This document shows positions 1 to 8,750 of a stretch of DNA of 64,000 nt, one piece after another (the stretch's first letter is position 1; every line of letters begins with the position of its first letter). Source of the DNA: Thermoanaerobacter thermocopriae JCM 7501 (GTDB lineage: Bacteria; Bacillota; Thermoanaerobacteria; Thermoanaerobacterales; Thermoanaerobacteraceae); NCBI RefSeq assembly GCF_001310975.1, contig NZ_BAZY01000007.1:38439-102438 (forward strand), in the 5' to 3' direction. The translations under genes and the position numbers were made by a program. Below the pieces are notes generated by a model, which was not told the DNA's origin, ran no database searches, and saw only the letters and a list, made by a program, of their open reading frames with translations.

Positions 1-543
1 AAATATGCAAATTAAATTTCCCTCTAGCATATTTTGGCCATAAGAGGGTGTAATATGAACCTCAGGAGCAGCAGTAAAGGTAGCATTATTATATATCGGC
101 ATAAGAGCTTGATATACTATGCCCCATAAAAAGCCACTCAAAATAGCGGTCCAGGCTGCATCTTCTAAGCCAATTCTTATATTTAGATAAAATTTATGCA
201 CTATGGCATCTTTTAGCATATCTTTTAGAAATTCTATAATCTTGAAAAAATCTTCACATCTTATATCTAACGTCGAAAACTTCTTTTCTTTATTAAGTCT
301 ATTTAATTTTTGTGCATCTTCACTTTTATGCATCTTGATACCAAAAATCTTAAAATCCAACTGCTCTTTTTCATTTTCTTTTTGTATTTTAATAGTTAAA
401 AAATTTACTAAAAATATATTAGTTGTTATTTCTAGGGAAATATTTTTCTCCTCTTTATACGCTTTTAATTTAATTTTAATAGGCACAAAATATAGTAATA
501 TCAAAAAAATAAGGAGTATAAAAACCGCAGATAAATATCTCAT
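1..543 (-). CDS. DUF2953 domain-containing membrane protein (partial, C-terminus beyond window)
   Basis: The frame is open from an ATG at 543 to the window edge, giving 181 visible residues. The start is preceded by a GAGGTG ribosome binding site about 7 nt upstream. Residues 2-21 form one hydrophobic N-terminal segment, followed by a lysine-rich soluble part and then a second mildly hydrophobic stretch (AILSGFLWGIVYQAL). This matches the DUF2953 family, found next to sporulation gene ytfJ in many Firmicutes and often called YtfI-like. Its biochemical role is unknown. The following gene ypuA and the scpAB pair lie in the same orientation. Family assignment is from recognition of the pattern. 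Confidence 0.75.
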   Translation of the reverse strand, partial: MRYLSAVFILLIFLILLYFVPIKIKLKAYKEEKNISLEITTNIFLVNFLTIKIQKENEKEQLDFKIFGIKMHKSEDAQKLNRLNKEKKFSTLDIRCEDFFKIIEFLKDMLKDAIVHKFYLNIRIGLEDAAWTAILSGFLWGIVYQALMPIYNNATFTAAPEVHITPSYGQNMLEGNLICIF

Positions 544-748
544 CTTTTTACACCTCATACACCACTATTTATAAATCTTTTTAATAAAAATTTAGGTCTT
601 TATTATATTTTTGGTAAAAAGATTGATGCTTATTAAAAACTGCCTACTTTTTATCCATATAAAGGAAATATAGTATCTTAATATATGATAATCTCTTTTT
701 GAAAAAAAACAGCAAGTATAATTACTAAAAACTTCTAGATAAAATTAT

Positions 749-782
749 AGCAGGTCAGCTCTTTATAAAAAGAGCACCTGCT
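749..782 (-). terminator. Hairpin between ypuA-like gene and DUF2953 gene
   Basis: AGCAGGT and AGCTCTTT pair with AAAGAGC and ACCTGCT across a short AT loop, with one bulged base. It lies 16 nt downstream of the ypuA-like stop codon. The T-rich tail on the minus strand is weak (ATAATTTTAT), while the plus strand has CTTTTAT. The rest of the 544-797 gap shows nothing else recognisable. Confidence 0.6.
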
Positions 783-797
783 TTTATATTCCATTAA

Positions 798-1667
798 TTA
801 TTTAAAAAGAGAAGCCAGCCAATCAAAAAAGCTTTTTATAGTGTCTAAAATTGCTTTTAATATACCTTTATGTTCTTCCAGTGTCTTTTTTATTTTATCA
901 ATATCTACTCCTATTTTTTCTAATTGCTTTTTTATCATTTCAACATTTAAATTGAGCTGATTTATCTTCTTCATAAGCTGTACAATCTGAGATATCTGTT
1001 CATCAGTTAGTTTTATGTTGAGCTGTTTAGCAACATCTTTTATAAGATTTGCAATTTCATTTTCATCTGTAAGTTTTCTTGCAATTACCTCTTCTTTAAC
1101 CTTTTGTATAAGTTCAACTGCTTTATCTTTTCCTATTTTTTCTCCTAATATACCTGTTATGACCAATTCTTCATTAGCTGTTTTTTTTGCTTCCTCACTT
1201 AATTTTTCCCCTGTTATTTCTTCAAATGCCTTCATTATTCCTGTAAGAGCTGCTGTTCCAGATACATCAAATGGAGCAGCTACTACCACCTTTGCATCTT
1301 TAATGCCTGCTGTCACCATTGCATTGGCATACATCTCTTTAGAGACCCAGTTTATGTTGTGAGTATCAACCATAATTCCTTCTCCCTGTGGAAGAAGCTT
1401 TACATACACTGAAGAAATAGCTCTACTACCTATCTGTTTATCAGGTACCAGTCCTTTTAAATATTTTCTCTCTTCCTCATTTGTAACGGTGATAATTTTA
1501 GTAGTGGCTGGATTAGCTCCAAAATATTTTATCATTTCTTGCTGTTGCTTAGGAGTAAGGTCTGCCCCTAAACTTACTATTTCCTTTTCATTTGCAAAGG
1601 CAAAATTTGTTGAAATAAGAGTAAAAGCAAACCCAATTAAAAAAACAAGTAATGAGTTTCTTTTCAT
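798..1667 (-). CDS. DUF1002 domain-containing secreted protein (YpuA-like)
   Basis: The protein has 289 residues. The N-terminus is a clear signal peptide: a short basic start (MKR), a hydrophobic core and an ANA/FAFA-type cleavage region near residue 25, so the product should be exported. The middle matches DUF1002 (Bacillus YpuA): it includes the segment VMVDTHNINWVS and a hydrophobic stretch around VVVAAPFDVSGTAALTGIMKA. The C-terminal third is lysine and isoleucine rich with heptad spacing, suggesting a coiled coil, and ends in an aromatic-hydrophobic tail. Function is unknown; YpuA is a cell-envelope protein. It sits directly after scpB with a 17-nt gap and is probably cotranscribed with scpAB. 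Confidence 0.8.
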   Translation of the reverse strand: MKRNSLLVFLIGFAFTLISTNFAFANEKEIVSLGADLTPKQQQEMIKYFGANPATTKIITVTNEEERKYLKGLVPDKQIGSRAISSVYVKLLPQGEGIMVDTHNINWVSKEMYANAMVTAGIKDAKVVVAAPFDVSGTAALTGIMKAFEEITGEKLSEEAKKTANEELVITGILGEKIGKDKAVELIQKVKEEVIARKLTDENEIANLIKDVAKQLNIKLTDEQISQIVQLMKKINQLNLNVEMIKKQLEKIGVDIDKIKKTLEEHKGILKAILDTIKSFFDWLASLFK

Positions 1668-1684
1668 CCATTAAACCCTCCTTT

Positions 1685-2191
1685 TTAGGGTATAATTTCG
1701 ACTTGCGGTAATTCTTTCAAAGATTTAATTCCAAAATATTTTAGAAAGTCCTCTGTTGTAGCATAAAGTATTGGCCTACCAGGAGATAAAGCCCTACCAC
1801 TTTCTTTGATCAAATTAAATTCAAGCAAAGTATTTATAGCTTTATCGCTTTTTACCCCTCTAATTCTTTCAATTTCTGTCCTAGTAATAGGTTGATTATA
1901 AGCTATTATAGCCAGCACCTCTAAGGCTGCTTGTGAAAGTCCTTGTTTTATTTCTAATCCCAAAGCTTGTCTGACTATTTCTCCATAACTATCATTTGTA
2001 CACATTTGAACTTTATCTTCAAAAAATATAATATTCAAACCACGATTTTCTTTATTGTAATATTCTTTTAATTTAGTCGCAACATTTATTATTTCCTCTT
2101 GAGAAAGTCCAACCACTTCGGATAGGGTTTTTAATTTTACTGGACCACCTGCTGCGAACAATATAGCTTCTATTTTTCCTTCATTGCTCAT
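1685..2191 (-). CDS. scpB: Segregation and condensation protein B
   Basis: ScpB is a winged-helix partner of ScpA and SMC in the bacterial condensin complex that compacts and segregates chromosomes. The 168-residue product has the two winged-helix modules expected: an N-terminal one beginning EAILFAAGGPVKL, and a second containing AALEVLAIIAYNQPITR, which is the family signature. An upstream in-frame ATG at 2233 exists, but the ATG at 2191 has a strong GGAGAGGAG ribosome binding site and fits the family N-terminus, so I chose it. It overlaps the 3' end of scpA by about 11 nt, indicating translational coupling. Confidence 0.93.
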   Translation of the reverse strand: MSNEGKIEAILFAAGGPVKLKTLSEVVGLSQEEIINVATKLKEYYNKENRGLNIIFFEDKVQMCTNDSYGEIVRQALGLEIKQGLSQAALEVLAIIAYNQPITRTEIERIRGVKSDKAINTLLEFNLIKESGRALSPGRPILYATTEDFLKYFGIKSLKELPQVEIIP

Positions 2192-2912
2192 TTTTTTCTC
2201 CTCTCCTAAAGGATTTAATAAGTATATCTCCATAAGTAGTCTTTTGTTCTGCTACAATTTTATTAAGTCTCACCAATTCCAAAACAGCAATAAAAGATAC
2301 AATAATCTCTCCCTTTGCACGACTTTTTTTTTATAAGTTCACTAAACCAAAATAAAGGTTTTTTTACTAATTTAACCAATAATTCCTTAATCTTGTTTTC
2401 TACAGTATATTCATCTTTTTGTATTTCTATTTCATCTTCTCTGGTGTTATTTTTTGAAACAACTTTAAGGTAAGCTTTATATAAGTCTTCGCTAGAGTAG
2501 TTTAGAGCAATTTTTTTATCTATATATTTTACTTCAGGTTCTTCTCTAAAAAAACGAGAACCAATTTTGCACATTTTTTTAAAAGTCTGGGCAATAATTT
2601 TATATTTTTTGTACTCAATCAATTTAGTCACCAATTCTTCTCTTGGATCTACTTCTTCTACTTCCAACTGTTCTTCCTCAAACTGCTTTTTGGGAAGTAA
2701 CATTTTAGATTTAATTTCTAATAAAGTAGCTGCCATCACAATAAATTCTGAAGCCACATTTAAATCCATTTCCTGTAAAGTTTTAATATATTCCATATAT
2801 TGATCTAAATAACTGAAATGGGTATATCCATTAAATCAATTTCATTTTTTTCTATAAGGTGAAAAAGTAAATCAAAAGGTCCTTCAAACACTTCTAATTT
2901 TACGTTGTACAT
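2181..2912 (-). CDS. scpA: Segregation and condensation protein A (two compensating frameshifts)
   Basis: ScpA is the kleisin subunit bridging SMC and ScpB. The start is the ATG at 2912, three bases after the M50 protease stop; the N-terminus reads [20 protein letters not shown], the kleisin signature. The frame then breaks near 2798-2804 (one base missing in a T run). It resumes at [14 protein letters not shown] and breaks again at 2324-2332, where a nine-T run on the plus strand appears one base too long. The corrected C-terminus ([18 protein letters not shown]) is the conserved ScpA winged helix. The two indels cancel, giving about 243 residues, the normal length. Both sit in homopolymers, so sequencing error is the likely cause. 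Confidence 0.88.
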
Positions 2913-2914
2913 CT

Positions 2915-3523
2915 TCACACCCCAAAAGGTTTTAAAATAATAGTTATAAAAGAGTCCAAAGCATTCATAAGAGGCCCCATGATTTGTCCTATTACTCCAG
3001 TGAAAACAAGAAGGAGCAAAATAACCTGTCCATACATTTCATATTGAGAAATCATATAAGCTTCTCTTGGAGGTAATAAACTCCACAATACTTTTGAACC
3101 ATCCAAAGGCGGTACAGGTATTATATTGAAAACAGCAAAAACTAAATTGTAAATGTACAATAGATACAAAAGTGGATATAATATTGGAACATCTTTAAAT
3201 GCCATCATCAATATTCGAGAAAGGATAGCCAGTAAAACATTAGAAAAAGGGCCTGCTAAAGATACAAGCAATACTCCTTTTTTTCTATCACTAAAATACA
3301 GAGGATTAATAGGAACAGGTTTCGCCCACCCAAACCTTAAAAGCCAAAGCATTAAAAGGCCAATGGGGTCAATATGAGCTAGCGGATTTAAGGTAAGCCT
3401 ACCGCTCTGTCTTGGAGTAGGGTCCCCCAATTTATCTGCCACATAGCCATGACTAAATTCATGGAAACTCATAGCAATAAAAAGTGCAGGTATTCTATAT
3501 AAAAAATCCATAAAATCTATCAA
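2915..3523 (-). CDS. Site-2 protease family membrane metalloprotease (M50, YwhC-like)
   Basis: This is an intramembrane zinc metalloprotease of the short M50 group. The zinc-binding motif HEFSH is at about residues 21-25, preceded by a hydrophobic helix. The second conserved motif, [11 protein letters not shown], carries the third metal ligand Asp. Several further hydrophobic segments give about five membrane spans in 202 residues. The first codon is probably TTG at 3523, with AAAGGGG about 8 nt upstream; an ATG four codons later is the alternative. Substrate unknown. It is packed between cca and scpA with almost no spacing, an arrangement common in Firmicutes. Confidence 0.88.
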   Translation of the reverse strand: MIDFMDFLYRIPALFIAMSFHEFSHGYVADKLGDPTPRQSGRLTLNPLAHIDPIGLLMLWLLRFGWAKPVPINPLYFSDRKKGVLLVSLAGPFSNVLLAILSRILMMAFKDVPILYPLLYLLYIYNLVFAVFNIIPVPPLDGSKVLWSLLPPREAYMISQYEMYGQVILLLLVFTGVIGQIMGPLMNALDSFITIILKPFGV

Positions 3524-3525
3524 AT

Positions 3526-4702
3526 TTATTCCCCTTTCTTTAATTTTTCTATTAATCTTTTCAAAAATTCTATTTCTTCCTCTCCTGTAGTAATAATCCC
3601 ATTAATTTTCGCTTCAAACACCTTGTCCAGTAATTCTCCATATAAAGGACTGGGAGGAAGTCCTAAATTTTTTATGTCTTTTCCCCTTACAGTTAATTTG
3701 CCTTTTATAATTTTTTCGGCTTTTTCTCCTTCCATTACTTCAATAGCTCTTAAAACTTCTTCTTTTGTTTTATCTATAGTTTCTCTTATTTTTCTAATAT
3801 TTTTATTTTGGCAATTGAGCTGCTCTCTTAAAAAAAACAAATCTTTTAAAGCTTTGAAATAAATTTTATTTATTCTCAACTTTTTTTCAATTTCATTAAT
3901 ATCTTTTTCTTTTAGATAGTAAAAAAGCACTAAAAATCTGTACAATTCAACTTCTATATTTGTATATACTGTATCGAGATTTTGAGTATTAAGTGTAATT
4001 TCATCGAAAATAACCTTATCGATACCGTAAGAAATAATTTTTTCAATCATTTCTTTTGCTTTATCTTCTTTCAAGACTAAAAGAAGCTCATTCCTTATTC
4101 TATCGGCAGACAAAAGTCTGATATTTTCTATTGATTCTTTCATCAAATTGTGCGTCTTTTCTTCAATCTCAAAAGAATATCTAGTAGCATATCTTATAGC
4201 TCTAAATATTCTAGTGGGGTCATCAATAAAACTTTTAGAATGGAGAACCCTAATTAAACCTTTTTTTAAGTCTTCTAATCCATTAAAATAATCTAAAATC
4301 TTTCCTTCCATTACATCATAAGCCAAAGCATTTATAGTGAAATCTCTTCTTGCCATGTCATCGTATATATTTGAAAATTCGATTGTTGGCAGCGCAGCAG
4401 GGCATTCATAATACTCTTTGCGAGCGGATATAATATCAATAGAAAAAATTGTGATAACTCAAAGTAGCAGTTCTAAAAGCTTCATACACTACAATATCAC
4501 CTTTTAAATAAGAAAGCAATATATAAGCAAACTCAATACCGTCTCCTTCCACTACTACATCAATATCAAGGTTTTTAACCCCTAACAAAAAATCTCTTAC
4601 CACTCCACCTACAATATAAGATTTAATTTTTGTTTTTAAAGAGATTTCTTTTAGCAGTCTAATTAAATCAATTCCGTTAACCAGTATACGCAAAAAAACC
4701 AC
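3526..4702 (-). CDS. cca: CCA tRNA nucleotidyltransferase / poly(A) polymerase family (frameshifted)
   Basis: The enzyme adds or repairs the 3' CCA of tRNA using CTP and ATP. The N-terminal nucleotidyltransferase domain shows GGVVRDFLLG and the metal-binding DIDVVVEG. After the break come RRDFTINALAYD, the linker DPTRIFRAIRYA and an RNA-binding helical domain. The frame is interrupted at 4443-4448, where six A on the plus strand should be five; correcting this restores SIDIISARKEYYECPAALP, a canonical stretch. Total about 391 residues. The first codon may be GTG at 4702, but a TTG at 4693 with AAGGTGG upstream is at least as likely. Confidence 0.88.
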
Positions 4703-4760
4703 CTTTTTACTAATAAAATAATTCCTTGCTTTTTATATTATACCATAGGATAAGTTAAAA

Positions 4761-4800
4761 AAATAAGTATAAGTTAAGATTTGCTAACTTATACTTATTT
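4761..4800 (-). terminator. Strong terminator ending the spoVA operon
   Basis: A perfect 16-bp inverted repeat (AAATAAGTATAAGTTA and its complement) is separated by 8 nt and flanked by A and T runs. The minus-strand reading ends in TTATTTTTTT. It overlaps the spoVAE stop codon and may act in both directions. Confidence 0.88.
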
Positions 4801-5151
4801 TTTAGTCTTTGGATTAAAAATCAAAGAAAAAATGTATCCGAAAAATATTGCTGCAGAAATTCCTCCGGCAGTGGCTGTCAATCCACCTGTAAAAACTCCA
4901 ATCAATCCATCTTTTTCAACAGCTTTTATTACACCTTGGGCAAGGGAATTTCCAAAACCCAAAATGGGTATAGTAGCTCCTGCTCCACCTATATCTATCA
5001 ATTTTTTATAAACTCCAAATCCTCCTAGTATAGCACCTAATGTCACATACGTTACTAATATTCTTGCAGGAGTTAATTTTGTTTTATCAATTAAAATTTG
5101 TGCAATAGCACAAATCAAACCTCCTATTAAAAACGCTTTTATATAATCCAT
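4795..5151 (-). CDS. spoVAE: Stage V sporulation protein AE (SpoVAEb type)
   Basis: A 118-residue membrane protein of the SpoVA complex, which moves dipicolinic acid into and out of the spore across the inner forespore membrane. It has three or four hydrophobic segments and the family motif GGAGATIPILGFGNSLAQGV, closely resembling the equivalent region of SpoVAC. The frame extends further upstream, but the ATG at 5151 has AAGGAGGT 6 nt before it and begins MDYIKAFLIGG, the expected N-terminus. It follows spoVAD and is the last gene of a three-gene spoVAC-AD-AE operon typical of Clostridia. Confidence 0.92.
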   Translation of the reverse strand: MDYIKAFLIGGLICAIAQILIDKTKLTPARILVTYVTLGAILGGFGVYKKLIDIGGAGATIPILGFGNSLAQGVIKAVEKDGLIGVFTGGLTATAGGISAAIFFGYIFSLIFNPKTKK

Positions 5152-5161
5152 ATTGACCTCC

Positions 5162-6175
5162 TTATAATGTTGTCGATATTGTAATAGCATGGGCAATTCC
5201 AGGAATAGATTCCCCTTGATAACTACTAGTAGGAGATAAAAGAGCTCCTGTTGCCATAAATAAAACTTTTTTATATATTTCATTTCGTATTTGTGATAAC
5301 AGCCATCCGTTTAATACAACTGCAGAGCAAGCAGCACCACTGCCACCAGAATGTACATCTTGTGATTCATCAAAAATTTCTATTCCACAATCTTTATACT
5401 TGCTTTCTATATCATACCCTTCTTTATACAGCAACTCTAAAAGTATATCTCTGCCTACTCGACCCATATCTCCTGTCATAATAAGGTCATAGTCTTCTAT
5501 TGTAAAACCCGTATCTTTAAAATGAGTGATAATTGTATCTGCCGCAGCAGGTGCCATTGCCGCTCCCATATTATTAGCATCTTTCATTCCCAAATCTACA
5601 ACTTTGCCAATTGTAGCATGAGTAATATAAGGGCCTTCTCCCGTGGAGGCTAAAATTGTAGCTCCTGCACCAGTTACTGTCCACTGCGAGGTAAAAGGCC
5701 TTTGAATACCCTGTTCCAAAGGATATCTATATTGCCTTTCTGCAGTAGAAAAGTGACTGGAAGTTGCAGCTATTATATAGTCAGCATAGCCACCATCAAT
5801 AAGCATAGCACCTAAAGACAATCCTTCTGTCATAGTAGAACAAGCCCCATACAATCCAAAATGGGGCACATTCAATTGTCGCGCAGCAAAATTGGCACTT
5901 ATAATTTGATTTAACAAATCGCCGCCTAACAGATAATCAATTTCTGAAATCTTAAGGTTGGCCTTTTTTAATGCTAAATTCACAGCATCTTGGAACATTT
6001 TTGATTCTGCTTTTTCCCAACTTTTTTCACCATAAGTATCATCTACTAAAATCATATCAAAATAACCTTTTAACGGCCCTTTTCCTTCTTTAGGTCCCAC
6101 AATAGTAGCTCCGGCTATTATAGATGGAGGATTTTTAAACTTAACCGTCTGTGAACCAAGCTTTTTCTCTGCCAT
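5162..6175 (-). CDS. spoVAD: Stage V sporulation protein AD
   Basis: SpoVAD is the peripheral, dipicolinic-acid-binding subunit of the spore SpoVA channel. The 337-residue product has a thiolase-like fold, seen in LLGGDLLNQIISANFAARQL, the YGACSTMTEGLSLGAMLIDGG segment (the position equivalent to a thiolase active-site Cys) and the C-terminal DVHSGGSGAACSAVV. The start at 6175 is an ATG with an AGGGG ribosome site 6-8 nt before it. Spacing to spoVAC and spoVAE is 10-15 nt, so the three are one transcript. Expression in the forespore under sigma-G is expected from the family. Confidence 0.95.
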   Translation of the reverse strand: MAEKKLGSQTVKFKNPPSIIAGATIVGPKEGKGPLKGYFDMILVDDTYGEKSWEKAESKMFQDAVNLALKKANLKISEIDYLLGGDLLNQIISANFAARQLNVPHFGLYGACSTMTEGLSLGAMLIDGGYADYIIAATSSHFSTAERQYRYPLEQGIQRPFTSQWTVTGAGATILASTGEGPYITHATIGKVVDLGMKDANNMGAAMAPAAADTIITHFKDTGFTIEDYDLIMTGDMGRVGRDILLELLYKEGYDIESKYKDCGIEIFDESQDVHSGGSGAACSAVVLNGWLLSQIRNEIYKKVLFMATGALLSPTSSYQGESIPGIAHAITISTTL

Positions 6176-6190
6176 ATCTAACTTCCCCTT

Positions 6191-6637
6191 TTACTTCAAA
6201 AAATAATATATCAAACCTATAATAATTGAAGTACTGACACCATATACAATAACAGGTCCTGCAATTATAAACATCTTTGCTGCCACCCCAAAGACGAAGC
6301 CCTCTCTTTTAAACTCCATTGCCGGTGACACAATAGAATTTGCAAAACCTGTTATTGGAACGATAGAACCTGCTCCTGCAAATTTCCCTATATCGTCATA
6401 CACACCAATTCCAGTCAAAAAAGCTCCAATAAATACCATAGTAATTGCTACAAGAGTATTTGCATCTTGCATAGAATAACCTCTTGATAGATAAAAATTT
6501 AAAAATAACTGTCCTATGTCGCTTATCAAGCCTCCTACTATAAAAGCCATTACCAAATTTTTAAGCAAAGTAGGTTGAGGTTCATATTTCTGTGCTATGT
6601 CTTTATATTCTTGTTCCTTTTTCACATCTCTTTCCAT
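6191..6637 (-). CDS. spoVAC: Stage V sporulation protein AC
   Basis: A 148-residue integral membrane protein, the mechanosensitive-channel-like subunit of the SpoVA dipicolinate transporter. Its four hydrophobic helices surround the family motif GAGSIVPITGFANSIVSPA and the segment LVMAFIVGGLISDIGQ. The frame opens at a GTG (6646), but the ATG at 6637 lies a better distance from AGGGGTG and is preferred. It is the first spoVA gene here; homologues of spoVAA, spoVAB and spoVAF are absent, as usual in this group. No obvious promoter lies in the 52 nt before it, which contain a hairpin. Confidence 0.94.
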   Translation of the reverse strand: MERDVKKEQEYKDIAQKYEPQPTLLKNLVMAFIVGGLISDIGQLFLNFYLSRGYSMQDANTLVAITMVFIGAFLTGIGVYDDIGKFAGAGSIVPITGFANSIVSPAMEFKREGFVFGVAAKMFIIAGPVIVYGVSTSIIIGLIYYFLK

Positions 6638-6660
6638 TGTTCTCACCCCTTTTTATAACA

Positions 6661-6682
6661 AGAGCACCATAGACGGTGCTCT
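6661..6682. terminator. Hairpin between dodecin gene and spoVAC
   Basis: AGAGCACC pairs perfectly with GGTGCTCT across a 6-nt loop. The T run is better on the plus strand (TTTTATTTT) than on the minus strand, so its efficiency for the dodecin transcript is uncertain. Confidence 0.65.
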
Positions 6683-6689
6683 TTTATTT

Positions 6690-6902
6690 TTAATCCAAAC
6701 CTTGGTCTGCCCTATAAGCTATTTGTATATTAGCTTTATATTCTACTATTTTTCCATTTTTTACATTAGCTGTTTGATTAACAACTTCAATTCCCGATAT
6801 ATTGTCAATAGTTTTAGCTGCCTCTTCTACAGCTTTGTGTATTGCATCTTCCCAACTGACCGTTGAGTCACCTACAACATTTAAAACTTTCACAACTGCC
6901 AT
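6690..6902 (-). CDS. Dodecin family flavin-binding protein
   Basis: A 70-residue protein matching dodecins, small proteins that assemble as dodecamers and store or buffer flavins. It shows the beta-alpha-beta-beta pattern: KVLNVVGDSTVSWEDAIHKA, then SGIEVVNQTANVKNGKI, then YKANIQIAYRAD. The Trp in VSWEDAI and the terminal strand are the family landmarks. The ATG is preceded by AAGGAGGAGG, a very strong ribosome site. It sits between sigF and the spoVA operon, which is unusual for a dodecin and may indicate forespore expression, but that is only inference from position. Confidence 0.88.
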   Translation of the reverse strand: MAVVKVLNVVGDSTVSWEDAIHKAVEEAAKTIDNISGIEVVNQTANVKNGKIVEYKANIQIAYRADQGLD

Positions 6903-7029
6903 AGGATTTCCTCCTCCTTAAATACCAAATCAGCACTGTCAGGTATTTTTTATTGGTCTTATGCATATAAAAATAGCTAATAGCAAAAATTAGCAATATT
7001 GCCACCATTATAATTAACGTCTTTTTCAT
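6868..7029 (-). CDS. Possible small single-span membrane protein
   Basis: An ATG at 7029 opens a 53-codon frame beginning MKKTLIIMVAILLIFAISY, a textbook transmembrane or signal-like segment with a basic N-terminus. The last 15 codons run into the dodecin gene in another frame and look non-native (RRRKS, CCR). The true end may therefore be earlier, perhaps obscured by an indel in the run of six A after residue 25. The ribosome site (GGTGA) is weak and distant. I do not recognise a family. It could be a real small membrane protein or chance. Confidence 0.3.
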   Translation of the reverse strand: MKKTLIIMVAILLIFAISYFYMHKTNKKYLTVLIWYLRRRKSYGSCESFKCCR

Positions 7030-7084
7030 TTTTATTTCACCAACCATTATTAGTATGTGAAGATAATCAAAATTAATTCAAAAA

Positions 7085-7116
7085 AAGTGTAGTATTTATG
7101 TTAAAATACTACACTT
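7085..7116 (-). terminator. Terminator of the spoIIA operon
   Basis: AAGTGTAGTATTT pairs with AAATACTACACTT across a 6-nt loop, followed on the minus strand by seven T. The upstream arm overlaps the sigF stop codon. A clean intrinsic terminator. Confidence 0.9.
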
Positions 7117-7847
7117 CATCCAATTCTTTTCTTAATTTTTGTAAAACTTTTTTCTCTATTCTCGATACTTGCACTTGTGAAATCCCTAAAATACTTGCTA
7201 TCTCCATCTGCGTCATATCTTTAAAATATCTCAAAAATATTATTTGTTTTTCTCGCGGTTTAAGTTTATTTATAACCATCTGCAAAGCTAATTTATCGTC
7301 TATATCAACTTCTTTTTCCTCTTCACTTACCATTCAATTAAAAGCCTATCATCTTCGTCATGAGTTGCGTTGTCATACAATGACTCAGCAGTTGCAGCTG
7401 ATTCAAAAGCCATAGCAACTTCTTCTGGGCTCACCTTTAATCTTTCAGCAATTTCATTAATTGTCGGTTCTCTGTTTAATTCACTGCTTAAAACCTCTTT
7501 AAGATAGAAGGCCTTTGTAGAAAGCTCCTTTAAAGAGCGACTTACTTTTATTAGCCCGTCATCTCTTAAAAATCTCTTAATTTCTCCCATTATTATAGGT
7601 ACTGCATAGGTAGATAATTTTACATTGTAAGATTCATCAAATTTTTGAACTGCCTTCACAAAACCCATACAACCTATTTGATATAAGTCTTCCAATTCGT
7701 ATCCTCTGTTAGAAAATTTTTTAACAATACTCCAAATAAGACCACTATTTTCTAAAATTAATTTTCCAAGCTTTCTTTATCATTTTTTTGCGCTGCTCTT
7801 ATCAATGTCAAATTGTCATCACTTTTTTCAAAATTCCCTTCTTTCAT
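7109..7847 (-). CDS. sigF: RNA polymerase sporulation sigma factor F (two frameshifts)
   Basis: SigF is the first forespore-specific sigma factor, held inactive by SpoIIAB. The start is the ATG at 7847 with GAGGTG upstream, overlapping the spoIIAB stop. The frame breaks near 7767 (missing A in a short A run) and near 7330 (missing base in TGG), both correctable. The corrected product of about 246 residues has region 2 (EDLYQIGCMGFVKAVQKFD, STYAVPIIMGEIKRFLRDDG), region 3 (SRSLKEL) and region 4 (REKQIIFLRYFKDMTQMEIA followed by ISQVQVSRIEKK). It is the third gene of spoIIAA-spoIIAB-sigF. The breaks look technical because all functional regions are preserved. Confidence 0.92.
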
Positions 7848-7856
7848 AAAGTCACC

Positions 7857-8288
7857 TCATTTATCAGACCCTATATATTTTGTCATCCGAACTAGAGTTC
7901 CTTTCCCTGGAGTTGATTCAACTTCTAATTCATCCATAAAGGTTTGCATTACAGTAAAACCCATTCCGGCTCGCTCTTCTTCTAAGCGAGTTGTGAATAA
8001 GGGTTGCATAGCCTTTTCAATATCTTCAATTCCCTTTCCTTCGTCTATGATTTCAATTGTTAGTTTGTTGCCTGAAACAAAAGCTTTAATAGTAATAATA
8101 CCAATTTTACTTTCATATCCGTGAATTATACAGTTGGTAACTGCTTCTGAAACAGCAGTTTTTATATCTGCAATTTCCTCAATTGTCGGATCTAGTTGAG
8201 CAGCAAAAGCTGCAACAACAGTTCTTGCAAAAGACTCATTTTGCGACCTACTTAAAAATTTTAACTCCATCATGTTCGTGTATTCCAT
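7857..8288 (-). CDS. spoIIAB: Anti-sigma F factor / serine kinase SpoIIAB
   Basis: A GHKL-fold protein of 143 residues that binds sigma-F and phosphorylates SpoIIAA. The ATP-binding motifs are present: the N box [14 protein letters not shown], the G1 box [10 protein letters not shown] and the G2 box [14 protein letters not shown]. Length and order match the family. The ATG at 8288 follows spoIIAA by 13 nt with a GGGGG ribosome site. It is the middle gene of the spoIIA operon, expected to be transcribed from the sigma-H site upstream of spoIIAA. Confidence 0.96.
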   Translation of the reverse strand: MEYTNMMELKFLSRSQNESFARTVVAAFAAQLDPTIEEIADIKTAVSEAVTNCIIHGYESKIGIITIKAFVSGNKLTIEIIDEGKGIEDIEKAMQPLFTTRLEEERAGMGFTVMQTFMDELEVESTPGKGTLVRMTKYIGSDK

Positions 8289-8301
8289 GGTAATCCCCCT
8301 T

Positions 8302-8637
8302 TTATATTTCTTTTAAGGCTTCTTCAATGTCATTATAACATTTAATTATACGCAACAATCCAGAAACTTCAATAATTTTATGTAATTGCTTGTTGGCACT
8401 TACTATAGCTACCTTACCATTGTTCTCTTTGATTTTCTTATATCTACCTATTATAACACCAATTCCTGAACTATCCATAAAATTTACATTTTTAAAATCA
8501 AAAATTAAATTTTTACATGACTTTTTTGTATATTCTTCATCGATCACATTTTTTATGTTTTCCGCTACATGATGGTCTAACTCACCTTCAATTTTTGCTA
8601 TCAAGGTATCCTTTCTTTTTGCAAATTTTACTCCCAT
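8302..8637 (-). CDS. spoIIAA: Anti-sigma F factor antagonist SpoIIAA
   Basis: A 111-residue STAS-domain protein that, when dephosphorylated by SpoIIE, displaces SpoIIAB from sigma-F. The phosphorylation motif [14 protein letters not shown] (Ser56 or Ser57) is intact. The start is ATG at 8637 with GGGGGAGG 7-8 nt upstream. First gene of spoIIAA-spoIIAB-sigF; unlike in Bacillus subtilis, dacF is separated from it by a terminator (8718-8743), so spoIIA here has its own promoter in the 60 nt upstream. Confidence 0.96.
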   Translation of the reverse strand: MGVKFAKRKDTLIAKIEGELDHHVAENIKNVIDEEYTKKSCKNLIFDFKNVNFMDSSGIGVIIGRYKKIKENNGKVAIVSANKQLHKIIEVSGLLRIIKCYNDIEEALKEI

Positions 8638-8659
8638 CTTATCAACCTCCCCCTATTAT

Positions 8660-8684
8660 ATTCGATATAAATTTTAAAATTCCT
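8660..8684 (-). promoter_or_regulatory. Sigma-H-type promoter of the spoIIA operon
   Basis: On the minus strand AGGAATTT (8677-8684) is followed by 13 nt and GAATAT (GAAT at 8660-8663, within ATCGAATAT). This fits the sigma-H consensus RNAGGAWWW / RNNGAATWW. spoIIA of Bacillus is a classic sigma-H target, which supports the call. No clear Spo0A box (TTGTCGAA) was found; TTGTAAAA at about 8690-8697 is a poor match. Confidence 0.75.
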
Positions 8685-8717
8685 CCTTTTTTTACAATAT
8701 TTTTCTAAAATTATAAA

Positions 8718-8743
8718 AAGCACTAAACGACTGTTTAGTGCTT
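8718..8743 (-). terminator. Terminator of dacF
   Basis: AAGCACTAAAC pairs with GTTTAGTGCTT over a 4-nt loop. On the minus strand the stem is followed by TTTTTATAATTTT. It separates dacF from spoIIAA. Confidence 0.88.
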
Positions 8744-8750
8744 AAGTAAA

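Noticed and set aside
203..574. Plus-strand 123-codon frame
   Set aside because: It is antisense to the DUF2953 gene, which has a ribosome site and family features; the plus frame is Phe/Ser-rich shadow sequence.
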